A stretch of 64,000 bases of DNA from Calamus simplicifolius (Eukaryota > Streptophyta > Magnoliopsida > Arecales > Arecaceae). Location: NCBI GenBank assembly GCA_900491605.1, contig UESW01001681.1, forward strand, positions 236,315 through 300,314, given 5' to 3'. A program made the position numbers and the translations under genes. The notes beneath the pieces were generated by a model that was given only the letters and a program-made list of their open reading frames with translations, was not told where the DNA came from and searched no databases. Shown one piece after another: positions 55,765 through 64,000 of this stretch (its first letter is position 1; each line of letters begins with the position of its first letter).

Positions 55765-56840
55765 GAGGCGCGAGATTAACTTCTTGCCTTCTTGCGGGCA
55801 ACTTGGACGTCTTCGCATGGTCAGCGTCTGACATGCCAAGCATACCGACGAAGGTAATCACTCACCAACTTAACATCAATCTTGGGTGACGGCCAATTCA
55901 ATAGAAGAAGAGGAGATTCACCCCCAAGCGACAGAAGGCCATTGATGAGGAGGTCCGCAAGCTAATTGCCGTCGGCCACATCTGGGAGGTGCATTATCCG
56001 GATTGGCTGGCCAACGTAGTGATGGTCCGCAAGGCTAGTGGGAGCTGAAGGATGTGCGTTGACTTCACCGATCTCAACAAGGCATGCCCCAAAGATAGCT
56101 TCCTGCTGCCCAGGATTGACCAGCTAGTGGATGCCACGTTCGGCCATGAAACCCTCAGCTTCATGGATGCCTTCTTGGGGTACAATTAGATTATGGACCC
56201 GATGGACGAGGAGGCTACGTCATTTGTGACTGAGAAGGATATCTACTGCTATACGGTAATGCCCTTCGGACTAAAGAATGTAGGGGCCACATACCAAAGG
56301 CTGATGAACTGGGTCTTCGAGGACCAGATCGGGCGCAACATGGAGGTGTACATGGATGATATGCTGACCAAAAGTATCCGCACTGGCGACCATGTTGCTG
56401 ACCTAGCAGAGACTTTCAGCAATCTCTGCCGATTTCAGATGAGGCTGAACCCCCTCAAGTGCACTTTTAGGATTATGGAAGGCAAGTTCCTGGAGTTCTT
56501 GGTGACCTAGCGAGGGATCGAGGCAAATTTCGATAAAATCTGTGCCATCCTCGATATGAGGCCCATAGCCAACAAGAAGGAAGTGCAGTGCCTGACCAAG
56601 AGGGTGGCTGCCTTAAGCCACTTCCTGTCCAAGTCAGCGAAGAGGTGCCTACCTTTCTTCAAGGCTTTGCGCAAGATCAACGGCTTTGAGTGGACAGGGA
56701 GTGTCAGAAAGCCTTTGAGGAGTTGAAAGAATTTCTGACTACTCCGCCGTTGCTGTCTAAGCTGAGGGGGGGAGAGGAACTCTTCCTCCACCCGGCAGCT
56801 TTCCCCGAGGTGGTCAGCTCTGTGCTCATCCGCGTTGAGG
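55765..56840 (+). pseudogene. Reverse transcriptase of element E
   Basis: RT landmarks in order are V-F-A-W-S-A-S-D-M-P, then TGA at 56046-56048 replacing the conserved Trp before R-M-C-V-D-F-T-D-L-N-K. F-M-D-A-F-L-G-Y-N follows, with a TAG (56187-56189) where Gln is expected. The open frame 56193-56510 holds F-G-L-K-N-V-G-A-T-Y-Q and the catalytic Y-M-D-D-M (56349-56363). A further TAG at about 56508 again stands at a Gln/Trp-type position. The TGA is at the same codon as in element D. Confidence 0.88.
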
Positions 56841-57136
56841 CAAACAAAGTATAGAGGCCCGTTTATTACACCAGCAAGGTGCTTCATGATGCGTAGACCA
56901 AGTATTCCAAAATAGAAAAATTATTTTTACACTGATAGTCTCCGTTCAGCGTCTAAGGCCTTACTTCTAAGCCCACCCGATCGCGGTGCTCATGGACCAA
57001 CCGCTTGGGGTGATCCTGTCTCGTCCGGACACCTCTGGCTGACTCGCAAAGTGTGTCATCAAATTGGGGGAGTTTGACCTATCATTTCGGCCGAGATCAG
57101 TCATGAAGTCTCAAGTCCTAGCAGACTTTCTGGTCG
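56841..57136 (+). pseudogene. RNase H (gypsy type) of element E, decayed
   Basis: Reads P-V-Y-Y-T-S-K-V-L-H-D-A then a TAG, Y-S-K-I-E-K and S-V-Q-R-L-R-P-Y-F-like residues with further stops, ending near V-M-K-S-Q-V-L-A-D-F-L. It is more decayed than in D. Confidence 0.7.
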
Positions 57137-57691
57137 ATGCACCTGGACCGAGGAAAAATAGAAGAACCCCACTCAGCGTCCTCAGACATGACGGCTGAGG
57201 CAGGGAGGGAGGATTGGATCCTTCATGTGGACGGCGCATCGAACTCCCAAGGGAGTGGAGTCAAACTCATCCTAGCGAACCCAAAGGGAGAGGCGGTGGA
57301 GTTTTCCCTCCGATTCCTTTTTCCCGCCACCAACAATCAAGTAGAATATGAAGCGTTGCTAGCGGGAATGAAACTAGCCAAGGAGCTTGGAGCAAAGCAT
57401 CTCAGAGCCTTTACCGACTCCCAACTTGTCTCTAGACAAATTATTGGAGAGTACAAGGCCCAAGATCCCATTATGTTCCACTATCTGAGTAAGGTCCAAT
57501 CACAGACCTTATTTTTTACTTATTTTAGTGTCAACTACATTTCCAAGGGTGAGAATGCCAGAGCCGACGCATTGTCTCGTTTGGCCACCTCGGCCAATGG
57601 AGCCCTGGGAAGGACATATGTGGAGCATCTGGAGGTCCTGAGCATCGAGGCCGTCGAGAAAGCCCTGCCGATCAGCCAAGAGCTTGCTTAG
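57137..57691 (+). pseudogene. Second (archaeal-type) RNase H of element E
   Basis: The 184-codon open frame covers nearly the whole extra RNase H domain: catalytic Asp in H-V-D-G-A-S-N-S-Q-G-S-G, Glu in V-E-Y-E-A-L-L-A-G-M, Asp in F-T-D-S-Q-L-V and the last Asp in R-A-D-A-L-S-R-L. All four catalytic positions are present. This second RNase H is diagnostic of the Tat lineage. The frame ends at TAG 57689-57691 where integrase normally continues with Trp-Met-Asp-Ala-Tyr. Confidence 0.9.
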
Positions 57692-58566
57692 ATGGACGCT
57701 TACATCCGGTACCTCACTGATGGCGCTCTCCTCGAGGACCCAGCAGAGGCCAAGTTGCTCAAACGACGAGCTCCCAAGTTCCTGATACTAAATGGGCCGC
57801 TAGACCAAAGGCCCTTCTCATATCCAATCCTTAAGTGCATTGGCCCTACGGATGCCGACTACATCCTCCGCAAGATCCATGAAGGCATCTATGGGAGCTA
57901 TCTGGGGGGCAGAGCGCTGGCATACAAGGCTCTGCACCAGGGTACTACTGGCTCATAATGAAGGAGGATGCTGCCGAGTTGGTTTGGAGATATGATAGCT
58001 GTCAGCGATATGCCAACATCCAGTGACAGCCGACCTCTTAGCTGAGCCCCCTGGTGGCCCCATGGCCCTTTGCTCTGTGGAGGATGGACATCCTGAGACC
58101 ATTCTCCCCGACCTTCGGCCAGCGGAGGTTCCTACTGGTCATCGTCGACCACTTCACCAAGTGGGTTGAGGCCGAGGCACTGGCAAAAATCACCGAAGGC
58201 AAGGTGAGATCCTTCTTCTGAAAGTTCATCATCTGCCAATTCGGATTGCCTCACACTCTCATCACAGACAATGACCGATAATTCGACAACGCCCCCTTCA
58301 GGGGATTCTGCACTGAGCAGAGCATCCACCAGTGGTTTACCTCCGTCGGCCATCCCCAAACAAACAGGGTGACTGAGGTGATAAACCGCACCATCCTCCA
58401 AGGGCTCAGAACGTGGCTAGATGACTTCAAAGGAAGATGGGTGGAGGAGCTCCCCAACGTGCTCTGGGCCTATCACACAATGCCACAGGCTCCCATCGGA
58501 GAGACCCCTTTCAGCCTCATGTTCGGGTCTGAGGCTATCATCCCTATGGAGATCGGCATCCCGAGT
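57692..58566 (+). pseudogene. Integrase of element E, cut by element F
   Basis: The zinc-binding region (I-H-E-G-I-Y-G-S-Y, with one His changed) is followed by a frame break near 57945. The core has M-D-I-L-R-P-F, V-D-H-F-T-K-W-V-E-A, stops at 58219-58221 (TGA for Trp) and 58279-58281 (TAA for Gln), T-D-N-D-R for the second Asp, and T-E-V-I-N-R for the Glu. Open sequence then runs E-E-L-P-N-V-L-W-A-Y-H to I-P-M-E-I-G-I-P-S. Translation stops being integrase exactly at 58566, where the LTR of element F begins, so the C-terminal domain and the 3' LTR of E are outside this window or lost. Confidence 0.88.
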
Positions 58567-59109
58567 TGTCACGCCCCAGACCCAAAATTTTAAGCTAGGG
58601 TGACAACCCGCCGCGTGCCGGGCACGCAAGGCGTCCCGAAACATGACACTGAGTTCAAGAAAAGCAACAACCTATATATCATCAAGTCCATGACTTTAAT
58701 ACAATCCATAACTAAAGATTTGGGCTACAAGCCCTACACATAAGCATTACTGGGGTTACATCTACATATGAATCCACTTTATTTTAAATAGAAGCTCCAA
58801 CGAACCTATGGTTCCTTACACCACAATAATATAGTCTGGGCATCAAGCCCTACACATAAATACACTGGTACAGCAATAAAACAAAATCTATATTTTATTT
58901 GGGTTGAGGTCCATCACTCCAACATGTTATTCTCAAATCTCATGGTCCTGTAGCAAAAACATTATAATATTTTTATGAGATTACACTCAGTAAGTAAACC
59001 ATGTTATACAGTCCAATCATAGCATAGCAATTAATAAGCATATAAATGATCTGCATGCATAAACATTTTACCAATACTCAAACATGCAATGTAAGTAAAC
59101 CCATCATTG

Positions 59110-59500
59110 TTATATTACATCATATATGTCCCACGGCCCTGCAATGCCCATAACAAAGGAGAGCCGTGGTGGCACATATAAATATAATTCAAATCATTTG
59201 CACTCATCATTGTTGTATTATATCATAGCAAATTATCAGTGCATATAAAGCATTCCAATTGTTATATTATATCATATGTGTCCCACGGCCCTGCAATGCC
59301 CCATAACAAAGGAGAGCCGCGGCGGCACATATAAATATAATTCATTCTTTTGCATTCACAATCACTCCATTATGCAATGTAAGTATTATATCATGCGTGT
59401 CCCACGGCCCTGCAATGCCTCATCTGAGCACATCCTCTAGATGTGTATGGCCATAGCAAAGGAGAACCGTGGCGGCACTTATGAATATAATACCAATCAT
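59110..59500. repeat. ~150-bp degenerate repeat with CCACGGC/GCCGTGG arms
   Basis: Three to four units, each with TGTCCCACGGCCCTGCAATG, then AAAGGAGAGCCG(T/C)GG(T/C)GGCAC. CCACGGC and GCCGTGG form 7-bp arms about 25 bp apart. A related half unit recurs near 59576 and 59900. Confidence 0.82.
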
Positions 59501-59605
59501 TTGCATCCATAACCGCTCAATTATACTATATAGGTAAACCCACTGTTTATACTCTCAATGGTAACTGTAAATGTGACCCACGGCCCTGCAATATCTCAAT
59601 AATGT

Positions 59606-59885
59606 ACCAACAGGTATCCCCCCTACTGAAGTAGGGTCGAAATACCATATTATACTAACAAGTATCCCCCCTACTGAAGTAGGGTCGAAATACCATAGTA
59701 TATCAACAAGTATCCCCCTACTGAAGTAGGGTCGAAATACCATAGTGTACCAACAAGTATCCCCCCTACTGAAGTAGGGTCGAAATACCATAGTGTACCA
59801 ACAAGTATCCCCCTACTGAAGTAGGGTCGAAATACCATAGTGTACCAACACTTATCCCCCCTACTGAAGTAGGGTCAAAATACTA
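59606..59885. repeat. 47-bp hairpin tandem array in LTR F
   Basis: Six units of 46-48 bp with CCCTACT-GA-AGTAGGG (7-bp arms) and GTCGAAATACCATAGTGTAC. Units differ mainly in the number of C residues before TACTG. Confidence 0.93.
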
Positions 59886-60036
59886 GGGTATTACATGATA
59901 AAGGAGAGCCGCGGCGACACATAACAGTACCTCACATCACATGCACTCATCATATCAATAACAACACAACATTGTATAAACAGTGGATTATACCTACTGA
60001 ACAATTGCATGTAATACATCGCATTAATTTCATAAT

Positions 60037-60168
60037 AACTGCATCTCTCATGCATAGCAACTGCATCTCTCATGCATAGCAACTGTATCTCTCATGCATA
60101 GCAACAGCATCTCACATGCATAGCAACAGCATCTCACATGCATAATAACTGCATCTCTCATGCATAGC
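60037..60168. repeat. 22-bp tandem array in LTR F
   Basis: Six units of AACTGCATCTCTCATGCATA plus GC, with TGCAT-CTCTC-ATGCA as an inverted repeat. Confidence 0.93.
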
Positions 60169-60589
60169 ATCCACACATGAAATCATAGTACATAAATAGC
60201 CATGTATTCATAATATTCATCTACTTACAAATTTAGCCAATAACAATTCACAATTTAACTACGCATATCCTGAAATAAATTATTTAATAAACTGATAACT
60301 GGCTTACTTACCTCAGTACGTAATCCAACAGGTATAAATAAGCTAGTCAAATGTCTGAGCACCTATAGGATCATTTACACAATTAATTGATTAGCAAAGA
60401 ATATTAAAATGACCCTTAGAATTTCTACCCAGACTGGTTCACGGGCCCTACTTTGGGCTCGAATATCTCCCTTTACACACACCCGATTGGGGAAGTAAAA
60501 ATACCCCAAGAAACTAGAATTCACCAAGATTCTAATCATATAAATATTTTTCTAATCTCGGCCCGTTACGGGGCCCAAAAACCAACCTC

Positions 60590-61140
60590 AAAACGGCTCA
60601 TAGCACGGCCCAAAAGGCCTGAACCGGCCGGCCCAACCGGCCCGGTTCATCAACTTCCACCCGATCCCCTGTTTCACCGAACAGGGAACGGGAACGTGGC
60701 CGGCGGCCGGGGCCGCCGCCGGCCAAATTGAGGGCGGCCCGGCCGCCGGTGGCCGGACCAGAGCCGGCCGCCGCTGCGATCGGCCTCCAATCACCAGATT
60801 TCTCCCTCAATTTCTCCGACTTCTTCCACTCTACCGCGCGGCAAGATGCAGTGCCGGCGGCACGGCCGGCCACCTTGGTCGGCCGGACCTCCACCGGATG
60901 CACGCCCGGCGCCGGTGGAGGCGACAGGCCAAACCTCGAGCCCGACGAGGCGGCGAGCACGCCGCTGGACCCGAACCAACCGGCGGAAGCCGAGCCGCCA
61001 CCGCGCGAGAGGAGGGCCAATTGGCCCTCCCTCTCCTCTCTCTCTCCACCACCACCCCGCCGGACGCCTCCCCCGGCGCCGGCGGGGTCGCCGGTCAAGT
61101 CTCAGGCCCGGCGCGGCGACGAGCACGCCGCCGGGCCTGA
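60590..61140. other. GC-rich leader segment of LTR F
   Basis: A 550-bp block rich in CCGGCCGG and GCCGCCG, in sharp contrast to its AT-rich surroundings. Several overlapping open frames on both strands (up to 209 codons at 60728-61357) follow from the low stop-codon density. I recognise no domain and do not call a gene. Confidence 0.6.
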
Positions 61141-61430
61141 ACCAAGGGGAACGACCGAGTTCACAGCTACACTATCTCCCTCGATCTCTCTGTCTCTCTG
61201 CTCTCTCTCTCTCTCTCTCACGCTATCTCTCTCTCTCCCGCTCTCTCTCTCTCTCTCACGATCTCTCTGCGATCCTTTCTCTCTCTCTTTCTTCCTCTCT
61301 CCTGATACTCTCTCTCTTCCTCTTTCTCCCATGGCAACTCACTCTCTCTCTCTCTAGCACTAAGAGGATGGGTAGAGAATTACCTGGAGGGGACGCGGAC
61401 TCTGAGCACCAGGAGGGAGGGCACCCCCTG

Positions 61431-61438
61431 CCTTTATA
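61431..61438 (-). promoter_or_regulatory. TATA box of LTR F
   Basis: TATAAAGG on the minus strand, about 90 bp downstream of the five 36-bp repeats and upstream of a GA-rich leader. Confidence 0.65.
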
Positions 61439-61525
61439 ATGTCACAGCGAGATGCTTCGGTTATGAGATCTGGAGAACCAAAGCGTCATCACTGCGAGCG
61501 AAGCGTTACATAATACATTAATCAT

Positions 61526-61702
61526 CCCAGACCTGGTTCGCATGAACCAGGTTAGAATTAACCCAGACCTGGTTCGCATGAACCGGGTTAGAATTAACCC
61601 AGACCTGGTTTGCATGAACCAGGTTAGAATTAACCCAGACCTGGTTCGTAGGAACCGGTTTAGAATTAACCTAAACCTGGTTCGTAGGAACCGGGTACTA
61701 CA
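61526..61702. repeat. 36-bp hairpin repeats in U3 of LTR F
   Basis: Five units (CCCAGACCTGGTTCGCATG then AACCAGGTTAGAATTAA). ACCTGGTTC-GCAT-GAACCAGGT gives 9-bp arms. The last unit contains the LTR terminus itself. Confidence 0.93.
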
Positions 61703-63779
61703 TCCTCCCCTCCTTATAAGAATTTCGTCCTCGAAATTGATATACATCCAATAGAATATAGAATCCAAATTTTCCCTCTCATAATCAATTAAATTTCATT
61801 AAAGTCACGGTCATTGATACATCATTGATCTGTCATAAGATACAAATAATTATGGATTTTTCTTTCCCATTTCCTCCTTAGGCTCCCAATAGTCTCTCTC
61901 TCAGAATGATTATTCTACTAATCTTTGACATAAGGAATACTATACTATTTCAGAACTTGATTCTTACGGTCCATAATGTGCACAAGATGATCTTCATAGG
62001 TCAATTGGTTCAAGTTATAACACATAACGGGGTTTAAAATATACTTCCTCTGTCATAAAGATATGAAACACATTGAACACTACAAAGAGTAATGAAAGCA
62101 GTGTTAAGCTATAAGACACTTCCTTTATCTTGATCAAAGTTTCAAATGACCCAATGTTTTATGGCTCAAGTCACCTCTAACACAGACCTCATAACATCAT
62201 TGGTTAGCAAAACTTCCCAATGATCTTTAACCTGAAATTTTAAATCTTTCTTTTGATCATTAACATAACTTTTCTATTAACTTTGAGCTACAAAAACTGC
62301 TTTAATTAATTATACTTTTTATAGCTGCTAAACAAGCTCAGTCCAAAATTGTCGCTTTCACATCATCTCAATATGAAGGAAATCTATACCTTATATCGTA
62401 GACAATTGAAATGAATCCATTTGAATATTGGCTTGGTAATCAATAATTAAGTAATTTCATTAAGGGTAAGAACAATACCAAGCACCTCTTAAATCCTTTA
62501 CACAGGCTCATAGTATAACATCTAAAATCTTATTGGTTTCTGCAGTTGTCTATTACATGTACAATGTCTTCCATACTTAAGGTTAGCAACATATCAGGTA
62601 CTCTCGATTCCTTGATAAGACAGTTCGAAATTCTGTGAATTAGATATAAGATAATTTTCTTTCAATGCTCTCTCAACTCTTAAATAGTTGAATGTAACAT
62701 TAATCATTACGACACTTATATCAATCATCATAATATACTTGGTTTCACTCTTGAATACTTCAAGCTAACATCAATGAACATTATGCCAATCATTTAAGAT
62801 ATCTTTCATAATTATCGTAATTAAAATTTATTTTCTTTGAATAATGGTGTCATCACTAATCATCAATATAATTAATTTATCTCCTTCATATTTACCAATA
62901 ATACCACCACAACCCATCAATTTCTCTTTAAATAGGTCAGTTTATTCTCAATGAATATTATAATTTAAATGATTCAAATCCATGAGTTGATTATTTTGTT
63001 ACCAATGACTATCAAAATTATCTATAGATTATGTAATGTCTCATTCCATAACATGACCAACTAATTCAAACCGTTCGAATAACTCAAAGTGACTAGATTA
63101 TGTAATGTCTCATTCCATAACATGACCAACTAATTCAAACCCTTCGAATAACTCAAAGTGACCTCACTGATCTAGCTCAGATGGATACATGACTTATAAG
63201 ATCAATTAAGAATGAAAATGCACTTACCATCCAAAAGACATAATTAGAAAATTATAGTGATCTCATCATGACTTGAAAGTGATATAACATGTATCCTTAA
63301 CTATAATCCATAATTGATAAAATCATCTCCCTCTTTTTTCCTTGAAAATAGATATGCCACTCATGGCTGATTGATAATTTATCCATCCAGACTCGAATTC
63401 AGAAAGTACTCAATTATGATTAATCAAAAACATGTAATTAACTATTTCATTCCCAAAATATCATCAATATTAATCATCCCTATAACCAGCAGATGAGTTC
63501 ATAATCTTACAATATCGATAATGTAAGTTCTACAATTAAGATTCATTATATTCATCCACATTCAAATTCAGATTTAATACCTCAAGATCCATATATCAAC
63601 TCAATTGCAATATGGACAGAATAGTGTTTAGTTATATTAGTCATCAATTGCAATTTTCCACTACTATGTTTATTCCTTATGTTCATCAATCTTTTTATTG
63701 CATATCCAATTAAAATTTCATCTCCCTCCTTTTTCCTAGAGTGTCATTATGCATATGTCCCTAAGATCATAACCTGGGT
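61703..63779 (-). mobile_element. Internal non-coding part of element F
   Basis: Begins (minus strand, 3' end) with the PPT GGAGGGGAGGA and, just upstream of it, a short peptide N-F-E-D-E-I-L-I-R-R-G-G-like reading that is characteristic of the end of Del/Tekay-type polyproteins. The following 2 kb are AT-rich without RT, RNase H or integrase signatures. An exact-looking 69-bp tandem duplication lies at 63027-63164. The element seems to have lost pol or to be a large non-autonomous derivative. Confidence 0.55.
63027..63164. repeat. 69-bp tandem duplication
   Basis: 63027-63095 and 63096-63164 are direct copies differing at about two or three positions (for example AAACCGTTCG versus AAACCCTTCG). 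Confidence 0.92.
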
Positions 63780-64000
63780 CCTGTGGGTTATGGGCCCACC
63801 ACGCTTTCGCTGCGCACTCTGATGCTACATGTCATGCATAGACTGCGCCATACCCGAGAGAGCTTGAAGCATCTCGGACTGGAATCGCTGGTGCTCAGCT
63901 CCTACTGGGTTGGCAGGGGCCGCACCTCCAGTAGTTCCTTGACCCACCGGCTGATCAGCATTACCGGCCAGAGAGTCCTCCTTATACAGTTGGCTCCTAG
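63780..64000 (-). pseudogene. Possible gag N-terminus of element F
   Basis: The minus strand reads G-N-A-D-Q-P-V-G-Q-G-T-T-G-G-A-A-P-A-N-P then F-Q-S-E-M-L-Q-A-L-S-G-M-A-Q-S-M-H-D-M followed by a stop. The composition (Gly/Gln/Pro-rich lead, then an amphipathic helix) is like the gag N-terminus of Tekay-type elements. The continuation lies outside the window, and the match is by general resemblance only. Confidence 0.35.

Larger units (their letters stand above)
58567..61702 (-). mobile_element. 3' LTR of Tekay-like gypsy element F
   Basis: A 3136-bp LTR in minus orientation: it starts TGTAGTACCCGG at 61702 next to a polypurine tract (GGAGGGGAGGA), and ends GGTCTGGGGCGTGACA at 58567 inside integrase of E. 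U3 is only about 260 bp and consists of five 36-bp repeats. TATAAAGG sits at 61431-61438, followed downstream (minus) by a GA-microsatellite (61190-61350), a very GC-rich section (60590-61140) and AT-rich sequence with three more arrays (60037-60168, 59606-59885, 59110-59500). The left flank CGAGT (58562-58566) would be its target duplication. Confidence 0.82.

Noticed and set aside
59606..59885. Regular direct repeats suggesting a CRISPR array
   Set aside because: Units are contiguous with no unique spacers, there are no cas genes and the genome is a plant; it is an LTR tandem array.
60728..61357. A 209-codon plus-strand frame
   Set aside because: It results from the GC-rich and CT-microsatellite leader of LTR F, ends in S/L repeats and has no recognisable domain.

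Overview
This window is a repeat-dense stretch of a flowering-plant nuclear genome. It is probably monocot and could be palm-like, but nothing I can see fixes the species. The evidence is nested LTR retrotransposons of several plant lineages (Ty1/copia, Ty3/gypsy Tat-type with a second RNase H, and long-LTR chromovirus/Tekay-like), a CACTA-type transposon end, and one intact intronless type I (M-gamma) MADS-box gene of the AGL80/PHERES class. That MADS gene at 32153-32869 (minus) is the only convincing host gene.

Layout. (1) 1-18966 is a giant imperfect palindrome: base 1 pairs with base 18966 and the axis is at 8905-8920. Each arm holds about 2.4 kb of AT-rich DNA, a truncated protease/PPT fragment, and a chain of small gypsy-type LTR elements that encode gag and/or a protease-like protein but no reverse transcriptase or integrase. 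The axis falls exactly on a tRNA-iMet primer-binding site. The arms are nearly identical at their outer ends. They differ inside: the left arm keeps a gag-protease region, and the right arm has a 1272-bp solo LTR with a TTGAA target duplication, for which the left arm has the empty site. (2) 18967-25245 holds a decayed copia element in minus orientation (5' LTR, PBS, gag, protease, start of integrase). (3) 25965-32869 is a tandem array of M-gamma MADS copies. One is intact and at least two are decayed, and one of those is apparently split by a 2.4-kb insertion. (4) 33915-36500 is probably a decayed long LTR carrying a clean solo LTR (34501-35880, TSD ATTTC). (5) 37620-51383 is a nearly complete but broken Tat-lineage gypsy element (D), with two LTRs full of a 59-bp hairpin repeat, gag, a CACTA-like insertion, RT, two RNase H domains, integrase, a 141-bp tandem array, and an antisense gene with its own TATA box. 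(6) 52692-58566 is a second Tat-lineage element (E), cut at its integrase by (7) a 3.1-kb minus-strand LTR (58567-61702) and the internal part of a Tekay-like element (F) running to the window end.

The coding parts of the retroelements carry many nonsense codons, mostly Trp or Gln codons turned into stops, as expected from decay of methylated DNA. A theme across unrelated elements is that almost every tandem array is built on a unit with a short inverted repeat that could form a hairpin. Three single N bases (13184, 22562, 42153) each sit at a break in homology and probably mark assembly joins. The palindrome and the tandem copies next to them should be read with that in mind.
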